Source of the DNA: Zunongwangia profunda SM-A87
Lineage (GTDB): Bacteria; Bacteroidota; Bacteroidia; Flavobacteriales; Flavobacteriaceae
Assembly (NCBI RefSeq): GCF_000023465.1
Contig: NC_014041.1
Location: 1,757,001 to 1,821,000 of the forward strand
DNA length: 64,000 nucleotides
Reading direction: 5' to 3'
How positions within the stretch are numbered: the first letter of the stretch is position 1; each line of letters opens with the position of its first letter. Both the position numbers and the translations under genes were made by a program. A model generated the notes under the pieces. The model was not told the origin of the DNA. It was given only the letters and a program-made list of their open reading frames with translations, and did no database searches. This document shows positions 1 to 9,032 of this stretch, piece after piece.

Positions 1-2210
1 TAAGATGGTACTTGCTGGTTCCCTGTTTGTCCCCAGCTGGCCCTAAGCATCATACTTGTTAAACCATTACCAAGATCAAAAAAGTCTTCTTTATCTAAGC
101 GCCATCCGGCAGAAAATGCCGGAAACGTTCCCCAATTATTATTGGCTAGCCTTGAAGTCCCATCACGTCTTACTGTAGCGGTTAGTAAATATTTTTCATC
201 GAAATTATACTTAACACGGCCAAAATAAGAGTTTAATTTCCATTCTCTCGCGTCACCATTATTTAGCTGGTTTTCTGTGCCAAAACTTAAGTATCTAAAA
301 TTAGGATCTTCATAGAGGAAGTTTTGGCGTGATCCTGCAAAAGCTTCCTGGTAATATTCGATAGCTTCCTGGCCTACTAAAATATCCAGGTTATGATCAT
401 CAAAAGATCTAGCATAATTTACGGTGTTCGTAAAAGTGAACTGGTAATTATAACTATTCTGTGTACTTAAGTTATTAATGGTATTTTGGGCAATGATTTC
501 ATTATAAACCGGACTAAAATTCCTGTAGTTGAAATTATTATAATCAAGACCAAAAGAAGATTTAAATTCAAAATCCCCAAAATTAAGACTGGCAAAAGCA
601 TTACCAAAAGCCCGAACATTTTTTTGATCATTATCTTTACTTCTGTACAGGCTTCCTAGTGGATTGCTAATATCGTTTATAGGATTTCCGGCAAATTTTC
701 CATTAATATCTTTTACGGGGACGATGGAAGGAAACTGAAAAGCATTATAAACTATACTGCCCAAAGCGCTATTAGTACCCACAGCAACTTCTTTAGTATA
801 GGAACCAGAGAAATTTTCTCCAATAGTTAGCCAGTCGGTAATATTATAACTGGAATTAAATCTGGCTGAATATCTTGCAAAATCGGTATATTCGATAACT
901 CCTTCCTGATCGTAATAGCCAAGGGAAAAGGAGTGTTGCCCTTTTTCAGAACCTTTTTGGATCGAAATATTATAGTTTTGAATTAATGCCGGACGCATAA
1001 TCTCGTTTACCCAATCTACATCACTACTGGGTATGGTTTGTTCGTTGTTTAGCCAGGTTGGTATTTCAGGCTGGTTGGGATTATTACCATAAATATCATG
1101 TGCCGGGGTTTGGCCGTCATTTCGATAAGCCTGCCATAATAAATCACCGTATTGTTGCGCATTTAGCATTCTCGGTAAGTTAAATGCCGACTGGATACCG
1201 GCATAACCATCCATACTTACCGAAAAAGAATCTTTATTAAGCCCTTTTTTTGTAGTAATCACAACCACACCGTTTGCTGCACGTGATCCATAAATCGACG
1301 ATGAGGCTGCGTCTTTCAAAACCTGTAAGCTTTCGATGTCTTGGGGGTTGATACTACTTAAGCCATTTGCAGTAGGTACGCCATCAATAATTACCAAAGG
1401 ATCATTGTTGTTTATAGTACTAAAACCCCTAACCCTAAGAGAAGTGCCCCCTCCGGGACGATTATCACTCATCACCTGTACCCCCGGCATTCTGCCCTGT
1501 AACATTTCGGTGACATTTGCTTTTGGTAAAGATTGGATGTCTTCAGGAGCTACTGATGAGATCGAAGCGGTAATGTTTTCTCTTTTCTCTGTACCATAAC
1601 CAACTACCACGATTTCATCTAGCGTATTGGTATCTTCCTGTAGCGTAATATTGAATTCAGACTGATCTGTAATAGGGACATCTGCTCTTTGATAGCCCAC
1701 AAAAGTAATACTTAAGGTTTGCGCATTTGCAGGAATAGTTAAGCTGAAGTTCCCATCAAAATCGGTTGCGGTTCCAATATTGGTACCTTTTACAAAAACA
1801 CTGGCACCGGGTATGGGCATGTTATTGTTATCTTTAATAATGCCTTTGATTTCGCGCTCTTGCTGATTATTTGCAGCTGTTTCTTTTACCAAGATGCTAT
1901 CGTCAGAGATTCTGAATTGCAACGCAGTAAGTCGCTCTAATTCTGCTAAAGTTTCCTCAAGATTCGCGTTATTAATATTTATGCTGATGTTTCTTTTTAA
2001 ATAGGCTTGATCAGATCGATAAATAAATTTTTTCTGGGCCTGAGATTCGATAATTTTAAAGACTTTTTCTACACTAACCTTTTTAAGGTTAAGGTTTATG
2101 CTAGTTAAAACCTTGGAGCTGCTAGCCTTATTTTGTTCATTTTCACTAGCCTTTACAGGAGTAACCAGCGGAAATGTAGCAAGAGCGAGGAGTAAAATTT
2201 TGCGTTTCAT
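1..2210 (-). CDS. SusC/RagA-family TonB-linked outer membrane transporter (3' end outside window)
   Basis: The reading frame is open from an ATG at 2210 down to base 1, about 736 codons; the family is usually near 1,000-1,100, so the C-terminal barrel lies beyond the window. In order: signal peptide, an STN (secretin/TonB N-terminal) domain around residues 30-110, a carboxypeptidase-like beta-sandwich (motif DNNNMPIPGASVFVKGTN), the TonB-box region and plug with the SusC hallmarks LRVRGFSTINNNDPLVIIDG and SSIYGSRAANGVVVITTKKG, then barrel strands. It should import an oligosaccharide or other large solute across the outer membrane with a SusD partner, which would lie further left. The STN domain matches the FecI/FecR pair just upstream: it normally carries the signal to FecR. 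It starts 41 bases after the sigma gene and is probably co-transcribed or sigma-controlled. The substrate cannot be told. Confidence 0.95.
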   Translation of the reverse strand, partial: MKRKILLLALATFPLVTPVKASENEQNKASSSKVLTSINLNLKKVSVEKVFKIIESQAQKKFIYRSDQAYLKRNISININNANLEETLAELERLTALQFRISDDSILVKETAANNQQEREIKGIIKDNNNMPIPGASVFVKGTNIGTATDFDGNFSLTIPANAQTLSITFVGYQRADVPITDQSEFNITLQEDTNTLDEIVVVGYGTEKRENITASISSVAPEDIQSLPKANVTEMLQGRMPGVQVMSDNRPGGGTSLRVRGFSTINNNDPLVIIDGVPTANGLSSINPQDIESLQVLKDAASSSIYGSRAANGVVVITTKKGLNKDSFSVSMDGYAGIQSAFNLPRMLNAQQYGDLLWQAYRNDGQTPAHDIYGNNPNQPEIPTWLNNEQTIPSSDVDWVNEIMRPALIQNYNISIQKGSEKGQHSFSLGYYDQEGVIEYTDFARYSARFNSSYNITDWLTIGENFSGSYTKEVAVGTNSALGSIVYNAFQFPSIVPVKDINGKFAGNPINDISNPLGSLYRSKDNDQKNVRAFGNAFASLNFGDFEFKSSFGLDYNNFNYRNFSPVYNEIIAQNTINNLSTQNSYNYQFTFTNTVNYARSFDDHNLDILVGQEAIEYYQEAFAGSRQNFLYEDPNFRYLSFGTENQLNNGDAREWKLNSYFGRVKYNFDEKYLLTATVRRDGTSRLANNNWGTFPAFSAGWRLDKEDFFDLGNGLTSMMLRASWGQTGNQQVPS

Positions 2211-2251
2211 TTTTTTGATTAAAGCGTTATTTATCTTGATTAGTGATTGGT

Positions 2252-2845
2252 TCAATGAAATTGTTTTAGCCCTTTGCTAATGTATTTCATTGCAAGAGCA
2301 ATATGATTTTCTACGGTACGGGGAGATATATCCATTATTTCTGAAATCTCATGATACTTAAAACCGTCAATTCTACTTAATTCAAAAATTTGTCTTGATT
2401 TTTTAGGAATTGAGTTTAGAATAGACTGAATAATCTGAGCATTGATTTCTTTTTGTTCCTTATCTATAATCTCATCTTCAGTACTTGGGGAGAAAAGTAT
2501 ATTGCGTTGTTGTTGAGTATCTATTGAAAAGATTAAATGCGATTTTGCAGGTTTTTTAAGGCTGTTTTTTGCGATTACATAGATGTAAGATTTTGGTTTT
2601 TCTATTTGATTTAATTCTTTTCGTTTGTTCCATAAAAGGATAAAAACATCAGAAACTTTTTCTTCGATAATATTGATATCTTTTTGATAGCTTAGACCAA
2701 AGCGGCAAAGAGCATTATAATATTTATTAAATAATAACTCTAAAGCAGCATATTGGCCCTGGGATATCTGTTGAAACAAATCCAAATCTTCCTTAAGCGC
2801 ATTAGGGTTGCTATTGGGAAGGGGTAGTGACTTTTTAATTTTCAT
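2252..2845 (-). CDS. ECF sigma factor, FecI-like (Bacteroidetes family)
   Basis: The product has 197 residues from an ATG at 2845. Region 2 lies in the first half (DLFQQISQGQYAALELLFNK, then VSDVFILLWNKR). Region 4 is a helix-turn-helix near the C-terminus (IDGFKYHEISEIMDISPRTV) typical of the Bacteroidetes RpoE/FecI-like expansion family. Such factors direct transcription of the adjacent susC-type operon when released by their FecR partner. The gene overlaps the upstream fecR by 11 bases, implying translational coupling, and is followed by susC after 41 bases. The order anti-sigma then sigma is the reverse of the common arrangement. Target promoters are not identified. Confidence 0.93.
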   Translation of the reverse strand: MKIKKSLPLPNSNPNALKEDLDLFQQISQGQYAALELLFNKYYNALCRFGLSYQKDINIIEEKVSDVFILLWNKRKELNQIEKPKSYIYVIAKNSLKKPAKSHLIFSIDTQQQRNILFSPSTEDEIIDKEQKEINAQIIQSILNSIPKKSRQIFELSRIDGFKYHEISEIMDISPRTVENHIALAMKYISKGLKQFH

Positions 2846-3797
2846 TTGAAGCTATTATTAGGTAATGATGAGGTTTCTTTGTGATCACCTTTACATTGGT
2901 GATAAACTCCATAGAACTTATAAACTCTTCAATGTTTTGATCTTTAAAAGCTCCTGTTATTCTTTGATTTTCGAGGGTTTTATCTATAATTGAAAATTGC
3001 ACTCCAAAAAAGTCATTGATCTTTGGTAGGGCATTTTTTAGCGAAAGATTATCCAATAGAAGAATGTTTTCTTTCCAGGCCATTGCCTTTTCAGGATTAA
3101 AATTCTGCTTCGTTATTTCGTGTGTTGTGGCACTGTAGGTTAACTGCTCGTTAGGAAGCAGATTTACTTCATCATTAGAAGCTTTTAAAACTACATTTAC
3201 CTTTCCGGTAGCTAAAGACACGGTTTGCTTTTTGGAAAATGTATTAATACCAAAACTGGTTCCCAGCACTTTTATCTTCATATCGCTGGTGTGAACAATA
3301 AAAGGACGTTCAGCATCTTTGGTTACCTCAAAAAAGCCTTCTCCTTCCAACCACACTTCTCTGGGGTTATCAAAAATTTGAGTGTATTTTAATTTTGAAC
3401 CCGAGTTTAAAACAACTTTACTGCTGTCTGGTAGTTTAAACCGTAGTCGCTGTCCAGCTTCGGCAATTTTAATATTGGTATAGTTGGATTCGCCTGAAAA
3501 AAAGAAAATACTGAATCCAGAAAGAAGTACTATGAGAAGAACAGCTGCATAAGTGTAAAGATTTTTTGAAGATGGTTTTTGTTTTATTTTACCTTCAATT
3601 TTTTGCTGTATCATTTCGTGATGCAGTTCCAGATCATTGGCAGGATATGCCTTCCAAATATTTAAATATTCAAGATATAATGCTTTTAGTTCGTTATCAA
3701 TGCTAAGCTCAATTTCAAACACCGATCGGTCTTCTTTAGACATCTCGTTGGTTAGATATCTAATACATTTTAATTCTCTAGGAGTAATGTCCTGCAT
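2835..3797 (-). CDS. FecR-family anti-sigma factor with DUF4974 domain
   Basis: The start chosen is the ATG at 3797 (320 residues); a TTG two codons upstream is possible but less likely. A cytoplasmic sigma-binding part occupies roughly the first 75 residues, one membrane helix spans about 81-101, a FecR domain runs about 114-205 (GEGFFEVTKDAERPFIVHTS, then KVLGTSFGIN), and a DUF4974 domain fills the last 70 residues. In the family, the periplasmic part touches the STN domain of the loaded TonB-dependent transporter and the cytoplasmic part controls the sigma factor. It is the first gene of the fecR-sigma-susC run and overlaps the sigma gene. Two small hairpins lie in its leader at 3816-3855. 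Confidence 0.92.
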   Translation of the reverse strand: MQDITPRELKCIRYLTNEMSKEDRSVFEIELSIDNELKALYLEYLNIWKAYPANDLELHHEMIQQKIEGKIKQKPSSKNLYTYAAVLLIVLLSGFSIFFFSGESNYTNIKIAEAGQRLRFKLPDSSKVVLNSGSKLKYTQIFDNPREVWLEGEGFFEVTKDAERPFIVHTSDMKIKVLGTSFGINTFSKKQTVSLATGKVNVVLKASNDEVNLLPNEQLTYSATTHEITKQNFNPEKAMAWKENILLLDNLSLKNALPKINDFFGVQFSIIDKTLENQRITGAFKDQNIEEFISSMEFITNVKVITKKPHHYLIIASNEN

Positions 3798-3815
3798 TTT
3801 CAATTTCCTTGTTTA

Positions 3816-3855
3816 CTCGATAATCGAGATTTAATCTTCAAGGCTTGCCTTGAAG
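3816..3855 (-). promoter_or_regulatory. two tandem hairpins in the fecR leader
   Basis: Just upstream of fecR there are two adjacent perfect inverted repeats: a 5-bp stem with 3-base loop at 3816-3828 (CTCGA/TCGAG) and an 8-bp stem with 4-base loop at 3836-3855 (CTTCAAGG/CCTTGAAG). They lie where a 5' leader or operator would be. No T-run follows on either strand, so they do not look like a terminator. The role is unknown. Confidence 0.4.
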
Positions 3856-4439
3856 TAAAAAATAATATCCAAATAAATACCTCGTGGTTTTGTCTGAGGT
3901 TGTTTATTATTAGGAGTATGAAAATTGAAAAATCCCCTAGTCATGAATGTCAACAAAAGGTAAAATGAAAAATAAATTTCTTAATAGTTCTTTAACTTCT
4001 ATATTCAACAAACCCAATGAGGATTTAGTTCTTTGATCCTGGTAATTACTGGGCTAAATAGGTAAAGCTTGAAATTAAAAGAACTTTCTGATTCTGGCGA
4101 GAAGTTTGCCCCATATCGAGAGATGTCAATTATTTTAAATTCCTTCGAAAGAGAATAAGGTTTTATAATAAAATAAAGCTGTATTTAGCTTTCCTATGAA
4201 CCTGTAAAATCTAGGTAGAAAATAGCGGATTTTTACGGCTTTTATACCAATAGCGAAACAAGGAAAAAAAGGAAGTAAAAAACTTTGTATTGAATATTTA
4301 TAAGTTACTAAACTATCGGAAGATACATAGTCACAATTTTTTGTATTTCAGCGTTAAATAATTTATAAATGAAAGAAAAATGGATCTTCCTGATTTCAGT
4401 TTTAATTATCTTCAAAATAAAATAAAAACAACCAAAGAA
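3856..4439. other. intergenic region between divergent fecR and GH3 genes
   Basis: This stretch of about 580 bases is AT-rich and should hold the divergent promoters. I see only very short open frames, the best being 16 codons from an ATG near 3918. No clear TAnnTTTG promoter stands out and I find no RNA gene. Confidence 0.5.
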
Positions 4440-5981
4440 ATGGCGATAAGAGGATCATTAATTAAGAGTTTGATTGATTTAAGAGGCACGATAGTTTCTG
4501 AACCTGATGCAGTAAAAGCACAACGCGAAGTGCTTAAAAACCTATTGGAGAAAGCTAAGGATACTGCCTTTGGTAAATTTTATAAATTTAATGAAATACT
4601 TAAAGCTGAAAATATAGAATCTGCTTTTGCTAAAGATGTTCCTTATTTTGATTATAACATATTAAATGAACGTTGGTGGAGTCAAATTCAGGAAGGAGCT
4701 GAGGATATTACCTGGCCGGGAAAACCACATTATTTTGCATTAAGTTCTGGTACTACCGGTAAATCGAGCAAAAAAATACCTGTTACCAAAGAAATGATAG
4801 AAAGTATCCGGAATGCTGGTATAAAACAGGTGGGCGCTTTATCGAATTTTGATTTGGAACCCGAATTTTTTGAAAAAGAAATTATGATGTTGGGAAGTTC
4901 TACGGATCTGCATCACGAAGGAGACCATGAAGAAGGTGAAATAAGCGGAATTAGTGCCAGTAATATTCCGTATTGGTTTCGCAGTTATTATAAACCTGGA
5001 GAAGAAATTGCTCAGATAGAAGATTGGGATGAGCGAGTAGCACGAATAGCTGAAAACGCTAAAAATTGGGATATAGGAGCGTTAAGCGGTATTCCTTCAT
5101 GGATGGAGCTTATGCTTAAAAAAGTTATCGAATATCATAACGTAAAGCATATTCATGAGGTATGGCCAAATTTACAAGTTTATGCGAGTGGAGGAGTAGC
5201 GTTTGAACCTTACGAGAAAAGCTTTAATGCATTACTGGGAAAGCCCGTTACGGTAATAGATACTTACCTGGCTTCAGAAGGATTTTTGGCCATACAGGAT
5301 CGTCCTGATACCCATAGCATGAAATTGATACTGGATAACGGTATTTATTTTGAATTTGTGCCTTTTGAACCAGAGTATATAAATCAGGATGGTTCCTTAA
5401 CAGAAGATGCTCCGGTAGTCCCTTTAAGTGATGTTGAGGAAGAAAAAGACTATGTACTCCTTATTAGTACAGTGTCTGGTACCTGGCGTTATATTATTGG
5501 GGATACCATAAAATTTACCAATAAAGAAAAGCACGAAATTAGAATCACCGGCAGAACAAAGTTTTTCCTGAATGTTGTAGGATCCCAACTTTCTGTAAAT
5601 AAAATGAATGATGCCGTACAGGAACTTGAAGAAAAATTTGACATTAAAATCCCTGAATTTACGATTGCTGCCAAGCGTTTTGAAGATGGAGAGTTTTATC
5701 ATTCCTGGTACTTAGGAACAGACACTGAAACCAGTGAGGATGAATTAGCGGAAGCTTTGGACGAAAGTCTTAAGAATGCAAATAAGAATTACGACGTAGC
5801 AAGAAGTAAAGCTTTAAAAGGGGTAAAGGTAACCAAAGTGCCAGCAGCAATTTTTCCTGAATGGAGTGGTGCCAATAAAAAGAAAGGCGGACAGGTAAAA
5901 ATGGAAAAAGTAATGAACGAAGAAAAATTCGCTGAATTTGAAGCCTTTGTTAAAAAAGAGCTTAAAACAAACAAATATTAG
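4440..5981 (+). CDS. GH3-family protein (acyl-adenylate-forming superfamily)
   Basis: The protein is related to plant GH3 acyl-acid amido synthetases. The ATP/AMP-binding motif is visible (ALSSGTTGKSSKKIPVT, about residues 98-114), followed by DTYLASEGFLA and YIIGDTIKFT with the conserved GD, and RITGRTKFF. The start at 4440 (513 residues, MAIRGSLIKS) fits the family's N-terminus; an in-frame ATG at 4380 would add 20 residues that look unlike the family. Bacterial GH3 proteins presumably adenylate a carboxylic acid and join it to an amine, but substrates are not known. It converges on the next gene, overlapping its 3' end by 4 bases. Confidence 0.88.
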   Translation: MAIRGSLIKSLIDLRGTIVSEPDAVKAQREVLKNLLEKAKDTAFGKFYKFNEILKAENIESAFAKDVPYFDYNILNERWWSQIQEGAEDITWPGKPHYFALSSGTTGKSSKKIPVTKEMIESIRNAGIKQVGALSNFDLEPEFFEKEIMMLGSSTDLHHEGDHEEGEISGISASNIPYWFRSYYKPGEEIAQIEDWDERVARIAENAKNWDIGALSGIPSWMELMLKKVIEYHNVKHIHEVWPNLQVYASGGVAFEPYEKSFNALLGKPVTVIDTYLASEGFLAIQDRPDTHSMKLILDNGIYFEFVPFEPEYINQDGSLTEDAPVVPLSDVEEEKDYVLLISTVSGTWRYIIGDTIKFTNKEKHEIRITGRTKFFLNVVGSQLSVNKMNDAVQELEEKFDIKIPEFTIAAKRFEDGEFYHSWYLGTDTETSEDELAEALDESLKNANKNYDVARSKALKGVKVTKVPAAIFPEWSGANKKKGGQVKMEKVMNEEKFAEFEAFVKKELKTNKY

Positions 5982-6661
5982 TACGAATCTTTTTCCTTAG
6001 ATTCTTCTCGTAATTCTTCCAGATCATCTACAAGCTCTACGATTTCTTCCTGAGATAAGTAGAGCTTTTTTATTCTGTTTTTGTAATTCTCAGAAAGATT
6101 AGACTGGTTTAATATAAAATCTTTAGTAGCGATGATATAATCTCCAAGACCATGATTTACGGCATAGGTATCAGCCGCCCGTTCAGCCTCTCTAATATAA
6201 TTATGTGAAGTAAGGTATCTCACCCCAAACCAAAAAAGGTTGATCCCACTTCGATTTCTATAATCCATCACGTGACCTAGCTCATGGCCAATCCAACCAA
6301 TAATTACTTCAGATGGTGCAGAGGTTACGGTAAAAACTTCATCTTCTATTTTTATTTCTTCGTTTATGAAAATAAAATAAGCCCTCTTTTTGCGATTTTT
6401 GAAAATACCCGAAAAACTGGGTTGCGCCTGCATAAAGGACTTCTTGATATTTTTTTTGAATTTAAATGTTATTGGGGTATCCTTCAATTCGGGGTAATGA
6501 GATAAAGCGATGTAAGCTTCTCTCCATATCTCATCGGGAACCTGCTTATTGGTTAATTTTAGACTGTCTTTTTGCTTCATGTCCTGGGCTTCACAAATAC
6601 TATAAAAGATACAGCATAAAAAGAATAGCGAATATGTGACCTTCGTAATTTGTGACTTCAC
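5978..6661 (-). CDS. secreted HExxH zinc metallopeptidase-like protein
   Basis: The 227-residue product starts at a GTG (6661) and has an N-terminal hydrophobic signal segment ending in CEAQ. The motif GHELGHVMDY near residue 126 gives the HExxH zinc site, and REAERAADTYAVNHG downstream supplies the distal Glu expected of gluzincins such as M48-like peptidases. The C-terminus is very acidic and lysine-rich. It is likely a periplasmic or surface zinc peptidase of unknown substrate. Its 3' end overlaps the convergent GH3 gene by 4 bases. No upstream partner is apparent. Confidence 0.75.
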   Translation of the reverse strand: MKSQITKVTYSLFFLCCIFYSICEAQDMKQKDSLKLTNKQVPDEIWREAYIALSHYPELKDTPITFKFKKNIKKSFMQAQPSFSGIFKNRKKRAYFIFINEEIKIEDEVFTVTSAPSEVIIGWIGHELGHVMDYRNRSGINLFWFGVRYLTSHNYIREAERAADTYAVNHGLGDYIIATKDFILNQSNLSENYKNRIKKLYLSQEEIVELVDDLEELREESKEKDSY

Positions 6662-6759
6662 AATTTAATTTTATGTGAATTTACATAAAGCAGCCTTTGG
6701 TTGAAAACAGACGCTGTTAAATTGCGTTTAAAATTCAATTTAAACTTTAAAATAGCCCA

Positions 6760-6792
6760 TAAAAAAAGCAGCAAATCCAAATTGCTGCTTTA
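6760..6792 (-). terminator. rho-independent terminator of the DUF4168 gene
   Basis: A 10-bp stem (AAAGCAGCAA at 6765-6774 with TTGCTGCTTT at 6782-6791) and 7-base loop is followed on the minus strand by a run of seven T. It lies 23 bases past the stop of the DUF4168 gene. Confidence 0.85.
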
Positions 6793-6814
6793 AATTATAT
6801 AATTTTAAAGGAAA

Positions 6815-7300
6815 TTATCCTTGACCCTGTTGCATCATTTTTTGCAAACGAGTTTGTAATTCCTGGTCAGATTGTAAGGCCGCCACTAATTTTTGATAAC
6901 GCTCTACTGTTAATCCCTGATCCTTAATTGTAGTTTCCATTTTTTTCTGAAAATCACCTTGCATACCTTCAATCTCAGCAAGAATAGCTTTATGCTTTTT
7001 AAGCTCTTCTTCAGTAGCTTCTACTTCTTTATTAGGATCCTGGCTAGCCTGATGTATTTCATTAAATCGTTGAACTTCTAATCCGCCATCTTGTACGGTC
7101 TTCATCATCTTTTGATTTACCTGCTGGTTCATCATTCTTAATCCCTGATATGCTTTGGCAAATTTAGAAAGTTCAGCATCACTTACATCTATATCTACTG
7201 TTTGCTGCTGTGGCATAGTGGGGTTTTGAGCCATTGCAGCGGACCCCATAATAAGGGTGAAAACAAATAATAGACCTGCAATTTTCTTTGACTTAAACAT
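6815..7300 (-). CDS. DUF4168 domain-containing exported protein
   Basis: The product has 161 residues from an ATG. A signal peptide (about residues 1-24, ending AAMAQ) is followed by an alpha-helical, glutamine- and methionine-rich region with two similar halves: DAELSKFAKAYQGLRMMNQQ, and near the C-terminus KDQGLTVERYQKLVAALQSD. This matches the DUF4168 family, found in many Gram-negative bacteria and of unknown function. A good Bacteroidota promoter lies upstream at 7335-7365 and a terminator follows, so it is a single-gene unit. It is likely a periplasmic coiled-coil protein. Confidence 0.85.
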   Translation of the reverse strand: MFKSKKIAGLLFVFTLIMGSAAMAQNPTMPQQQTVDIDVSDAELSKFAKAYQGLRMMNQQVNQKMMKTVQDGGLEVQRFNEIHQASQDPNKEVEATEEELKKHKAILAEIEGMQGDFQKKMETTIKDQGLTVERYQKLVAALQSDQELQTRLQKMMQQGQG

Positions 7301-7334
7301 AAATCTTTTCGTTTTTTCTATAATTAATATCCTG

Positions 7335-7365
7335 TAAACCTATCATTTAATCATTGGCCTGCAAA
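7335..7365 (-). promoter_or_regulatory. promoter of the DUF4168 gene
   Basis: On the minus strand, TTTG (7362-7365) and TAGGTTTA (7335-7342) are separated by 19 bases, matching the Bacteroidota consensus TTTG-N19-TAnnTTTG except for the last base. It sits about 35 bases upstream of the start codon. Confidence 0.65.
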
Positions 7366-7642
7366 ACATATTTTGTTAAGACTTGCTAATTTTACATGAT
7401 CTTAACAGCTAACTGCTATTTGATGTTAAACCGGCCTTTGTAAACAATAAATTTATCTTTTTTAATTTGCGAATTGCAAATTGCAATTCATTATAGCTAT
7501 TTCAATTTTAATGCCAGGGATTAATTTGGTGCTATAAATTTCTTATTGTCAAGCTTTACTAATTATGGGTATCAACGAATGTGGTTAATAGTGCTATACT
7601 GATAGTTGATGAATACCTGGAAAGTTTAAAAAATATTAGATT
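7366..7642. other. intergenic region with a palindrome at 7471-7489
   Basis: No gene is supported here. The stretch is AT-rich and holds an 8-bp inverted repeat with 3-base spacer (GAATTGCA/TGCAATTC), which could be an operator. An open frame that begins here on the plus strand (7581 onward) is mostly antisense to the next gene. Confidence 0.4.
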
Positions 7643-8245
7643 TTATAGCTCATTGGCGTATCCCGAGGTTTTTGAAGCTGAAGCTTCAGCGTTGCTAATA
7701 TTTTCTTTTAATCCGCGTTGCAGTTTAAAAACACTAATAACTTCGATTACAAAAAACAGTACAATTATGATTTTTGCATATTCCCAAATCATAGTACTAT
7801 ACGTCATATTTTTAAATGCGGTGATTATGATCGCAGAAATAAATACAATACTGCCCAGAATAGCCAATGGAGTTTCAGGATAAAACCTGAGATTAGCTCT
7901 TTTAACCAGCTTTTCAAAATCTTCGTTATATGCTGAGCTGATTTTAAGCTTTTTCAATAGAAATTTTTCATGTTTAATCAACTGGATCTGGCTTAAGATC
8001 TTTGAGTAAAATGTAAGCGCTACTATTGCCATCATTACCAATACGCCCGCTTCCTTCCATACAAGAAGAGTAGAATTAGAAACTAAATTCATTACAATGG
8101 TGAAAAGGATGAGCGACCAGGCAAGCACGCAATAAAAAATGATAAAGTAGGACCATATTTTTAGTCTTTTTATTTTTTTATCATAATCATCAATTTGTTT
8201 TTTATTGAATCTAAAAATGTTGATGATGTCCAGTCGTTCCTGCAT
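7643..8245 (-). CDS. four-helix membrane protein of unknown function
   Basis: I do not recognise a family. The 200-residue product starts at an ATG (8245) and has four hydrophobic stretches at about residues 28-52, 65-85, 127-147 and 153-173. There is a lysine-rich N-terminal segment (FNKKQIDDYDKKIKRLKI) before the first helix and a charged loop between helices 2 and 3. It stands alone between the DUF4168 gene and the sulfotransferase operon and has no visible catalytic motif. Confidence 0.6.
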   Translation of the reverse strand: MQERLDIINIFRFNKKQIDDYDKKIKRLKIWSYFIIFYCVLAWSLILFTIVMNLVSNSTLLVWKEAGVLVMMAIVALTFYSKILSQIQLIKHEKFLLKKLKISSAYNEDFEKLVKRANLRFYPETPLAILGSIVFISAIIITAFKNMTYSTMIWEYAKIIIVLFFVIEVISVFKLQRGLKENISNAEASASKTSGYANEL

Positions 8246-8294
8246 GTTTTTTAGGTTAAGGCGCTTATTCCAAAGATAATATTAATAAGACGAT

Positions 8295-9029
8295 CTAAAT
8301 GGAGCGTTGCTTTAAAATTTCGTAATGCGGTATGCAATCTCTTAAAAGTGGTTTTAATTGATTTGGAATTTCTTTTTCTTTAGGTTGATATTTATTAAAA
8401 CCGTTTGAGTTATGCACATTACTATACCAGTGTTCTGCCCAAACACCATCTTCAGGAATTGGGCCAGCTTGCCAATTCAGCATATTTTTTTCAAAAGGTA
8501 TTCCTATAAAATCACATAACTTTTTAAGTTTAGCTTCAGGATCTTTTAAAGTTTCGGTAGCATCCAAAACAATGGTTTTAGCTTTTAAATGATCTAATTT
8601 TTTTAGAATCTGGGTATGCGCCAGATACCCAACATCCTGCATTGTCGGATTTTTAATTACCTGATGAAAAGACGGAATCATATCTCTGGGATCGCGGGTA
8701 AGTAAAACATTAGTTACTTCTTTTAAAAATGAAGTATCCAGATGGAGTAAATGATGAGTCATATTTTTAAAAAACAGTACGGGTTTATCGCTAGTATTTA
8801 GCATCATGTCAATAACTTTTTCTCCGTCACATTCCATACTATCCATAATTTCTTTAGCTCCTGGATGATAGGTTGCGGCACTGGTTTCTTTTAGGTAATA
8901 GCCGTAAAGGGGTTCATCGAAAACCTTGGTGTCGCTACGTTGTGCAAAAGAATACATGGTAGCCGTAGATATATTTCTAGGGCAGGACCAAAGGCATATT
9001 CTTTTGATATTCTGCTTAGTCATAATCAT
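8295..9029 (-). CDS. sulfotransferase-family protein
   Basis: The product has 244 residues. The 5'-phosphosulfate-binding loop is near the N-terminus (WSCPRNISTATMYSFAQRSD, about residues 14-33) and the 3'-phosphate site follows in the middle (NVLLTRDPRDMIPSFHQ). It should transfer sulfate from PAPS or bind a related nucleotide; the acceptor is unknown. It starts 3 bases after the class IV aminotransferase, so the two are tightly coupled; the pairing suggests the aminotransferase product or its derivative is the substrate, which is inference. ATG codons at 9029 and 9023 are both usable. Confidence 0.82.
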   Translation of the reverse strand: MIMTKQNIKRICLWSCPRNISTATMYSFAQRSDTKVFDEPLYGYYLKETSAATYHPGAKEIMDSMECDGEKVIDMMLNTSDKPVLFFKNMTHHLLHLDTSFLKEVTNVLLTRDPRDMIPSFHQVIKNPTMQDVGYLAHTQILKKLDHLKAKTIVLDATETLKDPEAKLKKLCDFIGIPFEKNMLNWQAGPIPEDGVWAEHWYSNVHNSNGFNKYQPKEKEIPNQLKPLLRDCIPHYEILKQRSI

Positions 9030-9032
9030 TTA

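Noticed and set aside
3918..3968. 16-codon open frame after an AGGAG-like site
   Set aside because: Too short and without any notable composition.
4380..4439. Upstream in-frame ATG for the GH3 protein
   Set aside because: The 20 extra residues do not resemble the family N-terminus; the ATG at 4440 does.
7581..7883. 100-codon plus-strand open frame
   Set aside because: Mostly antisense to the four-helix membrane protein gene, with no start signal or family look.
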